Source of the DNA: Longimicrobium terrae
Lineage (GTDB): Bacteria > Gemmatimonadota > Gemmatimonadetes > Longimicrobiales > Longimicrobiaceae
DNA: 64,000 bases
Direction: 5' to 3'
Assembly (NCBI RefSeq): GCF_014202995.1
Contig: NZ_JACHIA010000016.1
Location: 1-64,000 of the forward strand
This document shows, piece by piece, positions 52,354 through 61,823 of the stretch; the first letter of the stretch is position 1, and each line of letters starts with the position of its first letter. Below the pieces are notes generated by a model. It was given only the letters and a program-made list of their open reading frames with translations, was not told where the DNA came from and did not search any database. Made by a program: the position numbers and the translations under genes.

Positions 52354-53946
52354 ATGTTCAAGTTCCCGAATCTGGCCGTGGCCCTGCTGGCAGCGGCCAC
52401 ACTCGCCGCCTGCGGCGACGCACCCACCGCCGCGCGCGTCCCCGCGCCCGAGGCCGCCGCCGACGCGCGGCTGGACGCGATCTTCAACGAGGCCGCCAAC
52501 GAGTTCGGCGTCCCCGCGCCGCTGCTCAAGGCCATTGGCTACGTGGAAACGCGCTGGCAGATGGTGCGCGGCGAATCGGAGTTCCCCGGCCAGGAGCCGG
52601 CGTTCGGCGTGATGGCGCTGCGCGGCGCGCGGCTCAGCCAGGGCGCCGCGCTGGCCGGCGTGGCGGAGCGTGACGCGAAGGAAACGCCCCGGGCCAACGT
52701 GCGCGCCGCGGCCGCGCTGCTGGGCGCGTGGGCGCGCGAAGAGGGCATCGCCACCACGGACGTGGCGGCGTGGGGCCCCATCGTGGCCCGCTACAGCGGC
52801 ATCGACCGGGTGGACGCGCAGTCCATGTACGTGCACAACGAAGTGTACGCGACCATGAACCGCGGCGTGGTGGGCCAGACCGGCGGCGGAACGCTGGTCG
52901 CCTCCATCATGCCGGTGCAGGTGCGCGCGGCGTTCACGCAGCCGCCCGCCGGAAGCACGCTGGCCGTGGCGCCGGACTATCCGGTTTCCGGCACCATCTG
53001 GCGCCCCTCACCCAACTACAACGCCCGCCCCACCGGCAGCACCGGCGGCGTGCAGATGGTCATCATCCACACCTGCGAAGGCAGCTACAGCAGCTGCTGG
53101 AGCTGGCTCACCAACACGCAGGCCCAGGCCAGCGCGCACTACGTGGTGAACGAGAGCGGGAGCGAGATCTCGCAGCTGGTGCGTGAAAGCGGCCGCGCCT
53201 GGCACATCGGCGCCACGTACGACTGCACGCTCAACAGCAGCACCAAGTGCGCGCTCAACGGCTACAGCAGCAACAACTTCACGGTCGGCATCGAGCACGG
53301 CGGCTTTGCGTCGCAGACCACCTTTCCCGCCGGGCAGCTGGACGCCTCGGCCCGCCTGAGCTGCGACCTGAGCAAGGCGTACGGCATTCCGCGCGACCGC
53401 TACCACTTCGTGGGCCACGGCCAGCTGCAGCCGTACAACCGCACCGACCCGGGCCCCAACTGGCCGTGGACGGACTACCTGAACCGCATCAACGCGGCGT
53501 GCGGCACCACCGGCGGCGGCACCACGGCGCTCATCGTCGACAACACCAACACGGCCAACAACTCCGCCACCGGCCGCTTCGAGTCGTCCACCACCTGGCT
53601 GTCGGCCACGTCGTCGTCCGGCTACTACGGCAGCGGCTACGCCTACGCCTCCACCTCCCCCGTTTCGGACGGCGCCACGTTCTGGTTCTACATGTCCGCC
53701 GCGGGCACGCGGACCGTCGACGCCTGGTGGACTGCGGGCACCAACCGCGCGCCGGCCGCGCCGTTCATCGTCTACAACGCCGCGGGGACCGAGATCGGCC
53801 GCGTGAACGCCAACCAGCAGGCCAACGGCGGCCAGTGGAACGCGCTGGGGACGTGGAGCTTCTCGGCCGGGTGGAACAAGGTGGTGCTGTCGCGGTGGAC
53901 CACGGACGGCTACGTGGTCGTCGCCGACGCCATCCGCGTCCGCTGA
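52354..53946 (+). CDS. Lipoprotein with transglycosylase-like, amidase_2 and golvesin-like domains
   Basis: 530 residues from ATG 52354 (AGGACGG upstream). Lipobox LAAC (C20). Residues about 40-170 resemble a lytic-transglycosylase/lysozyme fold (FGVPAPLLKAIGYVETRWQM with the candidate catalytic Glu, then FGVMAL). Residues about 225-385 form an N-acetylmuramoyl-L-alanine amidase_2 domain (VIIHTCEGS with Zn ligand His, SAHYVV, GIEHGG, HFVGHGQLQPYNRTDPGPNW). Residues about 395-530 match the golvesin/xanthan-lyase C-terminal beta domain (VDNTNTANNSATGRF ... VVVADAIRVR). It probably cleaves peptidoglycan at the cell surface, with the C-terminal domain as binding module. Confidence 0.9.
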   Translation: MFKFPNLAVALLAAATLAACGDAPTAARVPAPEAAADARLDAIFNEAANEFGVPAPLLKAIGYVETRWQMVRGESEFPGQEPAFGVMALRGARLSQGAALAGVAERDAKETPRANVRAAAALLGAWAREEGIATTDVAAWGPIVARYSGIDRVDAQSMYVHNEVYATMNRGVVGQTGGGTLVASIMPVQVRAAFTQPPAGSTLAVAPDYPVSGTIWRPSPNYNARPTGSTGGVQMVIIHTCEGSYSSCWSWLTNTQAQASAHYVVNESGSEISQLVRESGRAWHIGATYDCTLNSSTKCALNGYSSNNFTVGIEHGGFASQTTFPAGQLDASARLSCDLSKAYGIPRDRYHFVGHGQLQPYNRTDPGPNWPWTDYLNRINAACGTTGGGTTALIVDNTNTANNSATGRFESSTTWLSATSSSGYYGSGYAYASTSPVSDGATFWFYMSAAGTRTVDAWWTAGTNRAPAAPFIVYNAAGTEIGRVNANQQANGGQWNALGTWSFSAGWNKVVLSRWTTDGYVVVADAIRVR

Positions 53947-54044
53947 GCCCGTCCGCCTGACGACCGTCTCTCCCGGCGCGGTGCCGGCCGGGGGAGACGG
54001 GCGGCGGGCGCTCCATCATCCACCGACGCACCGGTTTTCTGTTG

Positions 54045-55124
54045 ATGTACATCCCCCCGTTCCGCCGCGCTCTTCTGCTCGTCCTTGCCGCCGTGGCGAT
54101 GGATGGATGCCGCGACGCGCGCTCCGCCGAGCCGGGGAGCGCGCCCGACACCATGCGGCGTGGAGAGCGTCGCGCGCTGGCGGGGCGGATTCTGTTCGTC
54201 AGCGAGCGGGACGGGCAGGCGGAGGTGTACGAGGTGCGGCCGGACGGGTCCGCGCCGCACCGGCTTACCCGCAGCGCGTCGCAGGACTACCCGGGCGCGG
54301 TGTCGCCGGACGGTTCGGCGCTTCTCGTCGTTTCCGTGTCGGGAGAAGAGCGGAACACGACGGAGCGGATGGCGGTGCTCCCCCTGCGCGGCGAGGGTGC
54401 GGCGCGGAGCGTGGGCCCGGCGAGCGCGCGGGTGCGTTCGCCGGCCTGGTCGCCGGACGGGTCGTGGATCGTGTTCGAGTCGGACACGGCCAGCTTTCGC
54501 GACCTGTACCGCATGCGGCGGGACGGGAGCGGGCTGCGCCGGCTGACGGACAATCCGCAGGGCAACTTTGACCCCGCCGTGTCGCCGGACGGGGCGTGGA
54601 TCGCGTTCGTCAGCAGCCGCGACGGCGACGCGGAGATCTACCGGATGCGCGCGGATGGAACGGACGTGCTGCGGCTGACGGCCTTTCACACCGATGACTG
54701 GGCGCCGCGCTGGTCGCCGGACGGGCGGCGGATCGCGTTCGTGAGCAACCGCGAGGGGCGCGACCGCGTGTACCTGGTGGGCGCGGACGGCACCGCGATC
54801 CGCGCCCTCAACGCCGCGACGGACACCGCACAGGAGGCGGAGCCCGCGTGGTCGCCGGACGGACTGCGCGTGGCGCACACCATCCGCGCGGGCGAGGGCT
54901 CGCGGATCGCGGTCACGGATCTGCGCACGGGCCGGCGCACGCTCGTGAGCCCCGCCGGCGAGGCTGCCTCCGCGCCCGCGTGGTCGCCGGACGGGCGGCA
55001 TCTGGCGTACACCGCCAGTCGCGGCGCGGAATCCGACATCCGCATCGTCCGCGCGGACGGCGGCGCATCGTTTACCGTCGTCCGCGCGCCGGGTGCGGAC
55101 TGGCTGCCGCGCTGGACCCGATAG
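54045..55124 (+). CDS. TolB-like PD40 beta-propeller lipoprotein
   Basis: 359 residues from ATG 54045 (TTG 54042 adjacent). Signal peptide about 1-22 ending MDGC, a possible lipobox. Six repeats contain the PD40 core W/V-SPDG (SPDGSALLV, SPDGSWIVF, SPDGAWIAF, SPDGRRIAF, SPDGLRVAH, SPDGRHLAY), separated by D-x-Y-xx-DG-[ST] units (VYEVRPDGS, LYRMRRDGS, IYRMRADGT). This is the beta-propeller of TolB and related periplasmic proteins, without TolB's N-terminal domain. No tol-pal genes are near, so it is a TolB-like protein rather than TolB. Confidence 0.9.
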   Translation: MYIPPFRRALLLVLAAVAMDGCRDARSAEPGSAPDTMRRGERRALAGRILFVSERDGQAEVYEVRPDGSAPHRLTRSASQDYPGAVSPDGSALLVVSVSGEERNTTERMAVLPLRGEGAARSVGPASARVRSPAWSPDGSWIVFESDTASFRDLYRMRRDGSGLRRLTDNPQGNFDPAVSPDGAWIAFVSSRDGDAEIYRMRADGTDVLRLTAFHTDDWAPRWSPDGRRIAFVSNREGRDRVYLVGADGTAIRALNAATDTAQEAEPAWSPDGLRVAHTIRAGEGSRIAVTDLRTGRRTLVSPAGEAASAPAWSPDGRHLAYTASRGAESDIRIVRADGGASFTVVRAPGADWLPRWTR

Positions 55125-55461
55125 CCCGCGCGGCGGACGGTTCCGCAAACACCGTTTCACGCGGGGGACGCGGAGGGAGCGGGGGAACAGCAACAGAGGG
55201 GGGACAACGGTTGCCTCACCGCGGAGGAATGCCCGGGTGCGTTTTCTCTCCCCTTCGCTTTTCTGTTCCTCCGCGCACCCCCGCGCCGTTCCCCGCGTCC
55301 TCCGCGTGAAACGGTGTTGCGGTTCCTGTTTCCGCGCGCATGTGCGGCCCGCCGTTGCTCACGCGCACGGCGGGCCGTAGTTTTCTCCGCCCCGCGACCG
55401 GGCTCCTCTTTGATGATCGGCGCGGCGCACCTGCGATCCACTCGCACAGCAGAGGTGAGCG
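55125..55461. repeat. Inverted-repeat element of the CGTTTCACGCGG type
   Basis: Bases 55143-55322: left end CCGCAAACACCGTTTCACGC and right end, the complement of CGTGAAACGGTGTTGCGG, with further complementary GGACGCGG/CCGCGTCC. About 180 bases in all. Half copies are near 6255 and 1465. It occupies the gap before the lpd gene; no gene is present. Confidence 0.8.
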
Positions 55462-56868
<1,407 letters not shown>

Positions 56869-56898
56869 TTCGCATCACGCACCCGTCGCGATGACGCC

Positions 56899-56933
56899 GA
56901 GGCCGGCTCCGGAAACACTCCGGAGCCGGCCTC
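56899..56933. terminator. Terminator-like hairpin
   Basis: GAGGCCGGCTCCGGA / TCCGGAGCCGGCCTC with a 5-base loop, 31 bases after the lpd stop. No T tract follows. Confidence 0.7.
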
Positions 56934-57024
56934 GAAGCATATGGCCGCCCGTGATCCGCCAATCCGTCTACGTTGTACGCTTCTCCCAATCCGTCCCGTC
57001 CAGCGCAGAGAAGGAGTGCCCCGC

Positions 57025-57969
57025 ATGACCCTGGCCGAGGCGGTCGAGAGTTTTCTGTTCCACTGCCAGTACGAAAAGAACCTGAGCCCCAAGACGCTCC
57101 GCGCGTACAGAACCGACCTGCGGCAGTTTACCTCGTTCCCGCGCGACAGCGGGATCGCGGCTGAAATCGGTCTCTTGGGAAAGACGGAACTGCGCCCGTA
57201 CATCCAGAGTCTCTTCGGGCAATTCCAGGGAAAGACGGTGAAGCGGAAGGTGGCCACGCTCAAGGCACTGTTCCGGTACCTGGAGCGTGACGAGGTGATT
57301 GCCACGAACCCGTTCCACCGGATGGACGTACGCATCAAGGAAGCGATGCGCGTTCCCCGTACCATCCCGATCGGCGAACTCCGGCTGCTGTTCGATCACT
57401 TGAGGAGCGGCGTCGAGGCAGCCTCGCCGGACGTCCCGGGGAGAAGCCGGCTGGTGCGGGATCTAGCGATCCTGGAGATGATGTTCGCCACGGGCGCGCG
57501 AGTCTCGGAGGTGTGCAACCTGAACCTTTGTGATCTCGATACGCTGGAGGGATGGGTGCGCATCTTTGGAAAGGGCGCACGGGAGCGGCTGGTGCAGCTC
57601 TGCCATCCCGTGACGATTGCGTCGCTCAGGGAGCACCAGCGGATGCGGGGCGCCGCGGGACCGGAGGAGCCGCTGTTTCTGAGTGCCCGGGGAACGCGCC
57701 TGACCGAGCAGTCGGTGCGCGTGCTGCTGCGGAGGTACGCCGAGACGGCGGGAGTTCAATCGCCGATTCGCCCACACCTAGTGAGGCATTCGGTGGCGAC
57801 GCTGCTGCTGGAGCAGGGCGTGGATATTCGCCAGATCCAGTTCCTGCTGGGGCACTCATCAATCGCCACCACGCAGATCTACACGCATGTGGACTCACGC
57901 AGCCAGCGGGCGGTGCTCACCGACCGGCATCCGAGACTCTTGATAGATTCACAGCGGATGGGCTCTTAA
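57025..57969 (+). CDS. Xer-type tyrosine recombinase
   Basis: 314 residues from ATG 57025, AAGGAG nine bases upstream. An N-terminal SAM-like core-binding domain (YEKNLSPKTLRAYRTDLRQF, in pieces 16-36) and a C-terminal catalytic domain with R159 (GARVSE), H251 and R254 (HLVRHS), H277 (LGHSS) and nucleophile Y286 (TQIYTHV). Length and domain layout match XerC/XerD and small integron- or island-type integrases. It stands directly beside a lower-GC two-gene segment, so it may be a mobile-element recombinase rather than the chromosome-dimer resolvase. Confidence 0.92.
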   Translation: MTLAEAVESFLFHCQYEKNLSPKTLRAYRTDLRQFTSFPRDSGIAAEIGLLGKTELRPYIQSLFGQFQGKTVKRKVATLKALFRYLERDEVIATNPFHRMDVRIKEAMRVPRTIPIGELRLLFDHLRSGVEAASPDVPGRSRLVRDLAILEMMFATGARVSEVCNLNLCDLDTLEGWVRIFGKGARERLVQLCHPVTIASLREHQRMRGAAGPEEPLFLSARGTRLTEQSVRVLLRRYAETAGVQSPIRPHLVRHSVATLLLEQGVDIRQIQFLLGHSSIATTQIYTHVDSRSQRAVLTDRHPRLLIDSQRMGS

Positions 57970-58079
57970 ACAGACACAGTCTAGAGACGATGGGTGCCGT
58001 TAAGGACACTTCTGTTGCTTTTCTAGATTGATTCACTTTGATTAAGGTCAGCAAACCTTCGATTCCGCAGACAACTATC

Positions 58080-58096
58080 TGATAACAAGAGATTAT
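58080..58096. repeat. 17-bp inverted repeat, left copy
   Basis: TGATAACAAGAGATTAT, overlapping the start codon of the methyltransferase. Its exact inverse copy is at 59855-59871. Confidence 0.7.
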
Positions 58097-58865
58097 GATA
58101 CGGAAGAACCCTGATGTTCCTGTGGGTCTGTCGACAGAAGGAGTGCGTGCGATCTACAATTCTATGCGCAACGCGCGTGCATTCGCCGATGCATGGCACC
58201 GCCATACACATGCGCAAACAGAGCTCTTTGTGCGCAGGACAGTGTCGGTACTTGGTCTCCCTGATAACGCAACCATCCTTAACGCTGGGTCTGGTGGCAA
58301 CGATTTGGGACTCCAGAGCGTTCGTCACATCCAAACCGACATCGCGGAAAGCACGCTTTACGGGGTGCCATCCGCAGTCACAGCCGACCTCCAGGCACTG
58401 CCTTTCGCGGACGCTGCATTCGATCTGGTCGTGAGTGTTGGATGTGTACTGAACTACTGCGACGTTGCAAGTGCCGCAGGTGAAGTGTCTCGTGTCCTCC
58501 GGCCGGGAGGCTACGCAATTCTTGACTTCGAAAGGTCCCGTACTTTCGAGTTCATCTGGACAGAGCACTTCGATAGAAATGCGACACTGATCCACACGTT
58601 CTATAACGGAGTGAGGCATCCCCTATGGGTGTACTCAGACCAGTACGTTGCCTCGATCCTCTTGGCCAACGACTTAGTCCTGTGTCGTCGGATGGCGTTC
58701 CACCTGCTGTCTCCGCTCCTCCTTCGGGTTACTCGGTCCCAAAGGGTCGCGGCGTTTTGCAGAGCGTTGGACAGACCGGCGCGTTATCTTCCCGGGCTTC
58801 CGGCGATGGCGTGCAACACGATTTGGTTGTGCAAGAAACGGCATGATGGAGACAAGGTGATCTAA
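58095..58865 (+). CDS. Class I SAM-dependent methyltransferase
   Basis: 256 residues from ATG 58095. Motif I ILNAGSGGNDLGLQ (61-74), acidic loop QTDIAES (80-86), then ALPFADAAFDLVVSVGCVLNYC (motif II/IV region) and VLRPGGYAILDFERS (motif III), the ubiE/COQ5-type order. The C-terminal region (FHLLSPLLLRV) is hydrophobic. Codon use and base composition are visibly less GC-rich than the flanking genes. The last 192 bases overlap the convergent gene on the other strand. Substrate unknown. Confidence 0.88.
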   Translation: MIRKNPDVPVGLSTEGVRAIYNSMRNARAFADAWHRHTHAQTELFVRRTVSVLGLPDNATILNAGSGGNDLGLQSVRHIQTDIAESTLYGVPSAVTADLQALPFADAAFDLVVSVGCVLNYCDVASAAGEVSRVLRPGGYAILDFERSRTFEFIWTEHFDRNATLIHTFYNGVRHPLWVYSDQYVASILLANDLVLCRRMAFHLLSPLLLRVTRSQRVAAFCRALDRPARYLPGLPAMACNTIWLCKKRHDGDKVI

Positions 58866-59852
58866 AACGCGCTCAGCTGATGGATAGAAGGGGGTCAGCA
58901 ATGCGAAGAATGCGAACAGGACGAGCGCGAACACCACGACCAGTGTTCGGTATGAGACATCAGTGACCAGTTTAATCAACAAGACTAAACCTGTTACCGC
59001 GCACAAGGCTCCGAGTATTCCGAATGCAACGAGCGCAGTCCTTACGAAGCGAGTGAGTTCCGTGTCCACTACTTGTACGCTAACAGAAGGCCCACTATTC
59101 AAGCGAGGGAACCCGTTAATGGCAATGACTGCCCCGTCTGGGATCTTACTCACGATTTCCTCGAAAAGCTCCGAAACATGCCTGTTATACTGGATTTTTT
59201 CATCCGCATAGATGGAATACCAACGGAGGTAGTGTTTGAAATAGATAGTGCGAACAATTCCTAGGTAGGTTTCACGCTGAATTTGCCGGACCGCAGATCG
59301 CTCCCTCGTGTCAATCACCAGCGCTGCAGGAGTCCGACTTTCTTTGTTTGTAAGGCCAAGTTGTGGTTGGATATAAGGTGCTTTGGCGACGCCGAATCCA
59401 ACACTCTTCAGCAGACGAAGCAGTGCTCGGGTATGCGGATCAATACGATCAATTCCATTGTGTGACTGCAATCCCACCTCGGCAACCACATAGTCGACCT
59501 CCAACCCAAGTCTATCGATCGTTGTACGAAGATGCTCTACGAACTCCAAGAAGATATTCGGACGTCGGTGCGACTTCTCGACGACAAGATAGTCAATAAC
59601 GAGGAGGCGTTCTTTCAGGAAGTACGCCATCTGAGCATAACCGATAAGCGCTTGATTGACGTAAAATCCGAACGGTAGGAACTGATCCTCGAAGCATTCA
59701 GCATAATGGTCTGCCCAATAAGCGATTTCATTGGTGTCGGTCTTGAGGCTTGCGGGGAAGTACCGCGTGTAGATACGCAACGCCTCGGCGAATCCGGGTG
59801 AAGTCGAGGAAGTGAAGCGCCGTAACTTGTAAGTCGCTCGAGTTTCGGTCAC
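58674..59852 (-). CDS. GNAT-like protein with C-terminal membrane hairpin
   Basis: 392 residues from GTG 59852 (AAGAG upstream). The N-terminal part has a GNAT-like pattern: IGYAQMAYFL, then LLVIDYLVVEKSHRRPNIFLEF (in pieces, about 83-104), where RRPN would be the acetyl-CoA loop. Two transmembrane helices follow at about 271-296 and 301-323, then a 63-residue Arg/Lys-rich tail encoded antisense to the methyltransferase 3' end. Lower GC than the surroundings. I do not recognise a specific family. With the methyltransferase it forms a convergent pair bounded by a 17-bp inverted repeat. Confidence 0.75.
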   Translation of the reverse strand: MTETRATYKLRRFTSSTSPGFAEALRIYTRYFPASLKTDTNEIAYWADHYAECFEDQFLPFGFYVNQALIGYAQMAYFLKERLLVIDYLVVEKSHRRPNIFLEFVEHLRTTIDRLGLEVDYVVAEVGLQSHNGIDRIDPHTRALLRLLKSVGFGVAKAPYIQPQLGLTNKESRTPAALVIDTRERSAVRQIQRETYLGIVRTIYFKHYLRWYSIYADEKIQYNRHVSELFEEIVSKIPDGAVIAINGFPRLNSGPSVSVQVVDTELTRFVRTALVAFGILGALCAVTGLVLLIKLVTDVSYRTLVVVFALVLFAFFALLTPFYPSAERVLDHLVSIMPFLAQPNRVARHRRKPGKITRRSVQRSAKRRDPLGPSNPKEERRQQVERHPTTQD

Positions 59853-59854
59853 AG

Positions 59855-59871
59855 ATAATCTCTTGTTATCA
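59855..59871. repeat. 17-bp inverted repeat, right copy
   Basis: ATAATCTCTTGTTATCA, exact inverse of 58080-58096; on the minus strand it lies just upstream of the GNAT-like gene's GTG. Confidence 0.7.
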
Positions 59872-59927
59872 ACAGTCGGGTGCTGAATACAAGCCAGCGA
59901 GAATAGCTTGTAATTCTGTGGGCAGAA

Positions 59928-59985
59928 CTCCAGAAGACAGAACGCGCGGACCGATCTGCCGGTCCGCGCGTTCTGTCTTCTGGAG
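59928..59985. terminator. Perfect 25-bp hairpin
   Basis: CTCCAGAAGACAGAACGCGC plus GGACC pairs without mismatch with its complement (59961-59985) around an 8-base loop. It lies 50 bases beyond the mscL stop. It lacks a T tract on either side, so it may be a terminator or a protected RNA 3' end, or a structural boundary of the low-GC segment. Confidence 0.6.
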
Positions 59986-60035
59986 CAATGCTGATTCTGC
60001 CCGGTGGTACCGCCAGCAATGCCCTGTTCTGATGC

Positions 60036-60491
60036 TTAGGCCAAGGGGCCCAGGCCGCTCAGGTCCGACGTGCAGAACGGGCAGCGCGACGCGGCGATGT
60101 GGATGCGCGACTGGCAGAACGGGCAGTCTTTTTCGCTCGGCGGCGGCGGGGCGGCGGCTTCGCGGGCGCGCAGGCGGTCGTACGACTTCACCAGCAGGTA
60201 CACGGCGAACGCGGTGATCAGAAACGCCAGGATGGTGTTCAGAAACACGCCGTAGCTGATGATGGGCGCCCCCGCCTCCATCGCCGCGGCGCGCGTGGCG
60301 AACCGCTCGCCCGACAGGCGGATGTACAGCTCGGAAAAGTCCACGCCGCCCAGCAGCAGCCCGATGGGCGGCATCAGAATGTCGTCCACGAACGACTTGA
60401 CCACGCCGGTGAACGCGGCGCCGATCACGATGCCCACGGCCAGGTCGATGACGTTGCCGCGCGAGATGAATGCGCGAAATCCCTTGAGCAT
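60036..60491 (-). CDS. mscL: MscL, large-conductance mechanosensitive channel, with zinc-ribbon tail
   Basis: 151 residues. MLKGFRAFISRGNVIDLAVGI, TM1 AVGIVIGAAFTGVVKSFV with the gate glycines, DILMPPIGLLLGG, and TM2 FLNTILAFLITAFAVYLLVK follow the MscL plan. The C-terminal cytoplasmic helix is followed by CPFCQSRIHIAASRCPFC, a two-CPxC zinc-ribbon-like knuckle. It opens as a pentamer under membrane tension to release solutes during osmotic downshock. Confidence 0.95.
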   Translation of the reverse strand: MLKGFRAFISRGNVIDLAVGIVIGAAFTGVVKSFVDDILMPPIGLLLGGVDFSELYIRLSGERFATRAAAMEAGAPIISYGVFLNTILAFLITAFAVYLLVKSYDRLRAREAAAPPPPSEKDCPFCQSRIHIAASRCPFCTSDLSGLGPLA

Positions 60492-60591
60492 GATGCAGTT
60501 CCGGGTCTTGGAGGTGGGTCGGGCGGCAGCCGGCGCGCGGCGGATGAGGGCGGAGGGCGCCGCGCGGTGCAGACGCCCTCCGCCGTGATGC

Positions 60592-61113
60592 TCAGAGCGG
60601 GCCGGCTTCGTCCGCGCTGGGGCCGTACATGGCCGGAACCGGGATGTCGAGCAGGCGCATGTACACGCCCAGCTGCGCGCGGTGGTGCACCATGTGGTTC
60701 AGCGCCACGGTGCGGATCACCGAAGCGCGCGGCATCTGCATGATCACGTGATCGCCCATGCGCAGCGTCCACGTGCCGTTCAGCGTGTCGTCCGTGGCGG
60801 CGGCCAGCGCGGGGCGCAGCCGGGCCGCCGCACCGTCGAACAGGGCCAGGATGTCGTCGCGCGTCCTGGGCAGCTCCTGGCGGCCCTGCGTGGCGAGGTC
60901 CAGTTCATCCTGCGTCAGCACCGTCGTGGTCCAGTTGAGCAGGTTGGCCAGGTGCGCCGCCAGTCCGCCCAGGGCGAACGACTTTTCGTGCGGCTTCCAG
61001 TCCAGGTGCTCGTCCGGAACGCGCTCCAGCACGCGGCGGGTGGTCGCCAGTTCCTGCTCCAGGTCGGGAAAGGCGATACGGGCGACGGAGGATGCGGTGC
61101 TCGTGTCGGTCAT
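60592..61113 (-). CDS. DinB family protein
   Basis: 173 residues from ATG 61113 (MTDTSTASS). Four-helix-bundle DinB/YfiT fold with the metal-site histidines in LAAHLANLLNW (about 53-63) and LNHMVHHRAQLGVYMR (about 140-155). In this superfamily the three His bind a metal and members act as thiol transferases or unknown enzymes. The frame extends to 61209 with Pro/Arg-rich sequence that is not included. It lies between mscL and the YcxB pair, all on the same strand. Confidence 0.88.
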   Translation of the reverse strand: MTDTSTASSVARIAFPDLEQELATTRRVLERVPDEHLDWKPHEKSFALGGLAAHLANLLNWTTTVLTQDELDLATQGRQELPRTRDDILALFDGAAARLRPALAAATDDTLNGTWTLRMGDHVIMQMPRASVIRTVALNHMVHHRAQLGVYMRLLDIPVPAMYGPSADEAGPL

Positions 61114-61228
61114 GTCGTGTCGGGGTCGGGTGGTCGGTTGGGGCGCGGGCCGGGCCGCGCGGAACCAAGATGAGGCGGGACGGCCTTCCGCGCATGGGTC
61201 GGGTGACACTTCGGCGCCCCGCGGTTGC

Positions 61229-61789
61229 TCAATCCCCGTGGAGCTTCGCCCTGCCGGCCAGATGCCGCCGGATCAGCGCGCGCACTTCGCCGAGCGATTT
61301 CGGGGGAATCGCGCGGCGGGGGATGAAGAACGCGTTTCCCCGACGATAATAGAGCAGCAGAAACTCGTCCGTTTCCACCGCGCGGCGAATCGAGCCCCAC
61401 GCGAAGGAGGCCTCCGTCCGGCCGTTGGATCTGTAGATACCCTCGCCGCTGAACGCCGTGACGATCAACCGGCCGTCCGGACCAATTTCCCGCTCCTTGA
61501 TCCGGGCGTACTGCCGGCCCGCGAGGTACGGAATGAGCCAGCAGACGAACAGAACCGCGCCGGTGATGGAACCGAACCGGATCGCGTCCCCCGCCGAATG
61601 GACGTAGGTGCGCGCCGTGCTCGCGCACACGAACCCCAGGATCACCCAGCCCATCCACCTGGGCGGAATCTGGCGCGAGTGCCGGGTCGTCGCGTCGAAG
61701 GACCGCGCAAACTCGTCCCGGTTCCACTCGAACCGCACGTCCAGCGGCGGTGGCGCAGGCGGTCCGGGAGCGGTGGTCTGCAGGCTCAT
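61229..61789 (-). CDS. YcxB-like membrane protein, copy 1
   Basis: 186 residues. Two adjacent hydrophobic segments (WMGWVILGFVCAS and ITGAVLFVCWLIPYLAG, about 45-95) are followed by a soluble beta-rich domain GIYRSNGRTEASFAWGSIRR and FLLLYYRRGNAFFIPRRAI, the YcxB-like pattern. It is paralogous to the gene at 61824-62384 with the same length and organisation. Function unknown. Confidence 0.8.
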   Translation of the reverse strand: MSLQTTAPGPPAPPPLDVRFEWNRDEFARSFDATTRHSRQIPPRWMGWVILGFVCASTARTYVHSAGDAIRFGSITGAVLFVCWLIPYLAGRQYARIKEREIGPDGRLIVTAFSGEGIYRSNGRTEASFAWGSIRRAVETDEFLLLYYRRGNAFFIPRRAIPPKSLGEVRALIRRHLAGRAKLHGD

Positions 61790-61823
61790 TGGATCGGGAT
61801 GATAAGGACGAGAGTGCCGCGGC

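Noticed and set aside
54045-55124. Calling the PD40 lipoprotein TolB
   Set aside because: It lacks the N-terminal TolB domain and there are no tolQRA or pal genes nearby.
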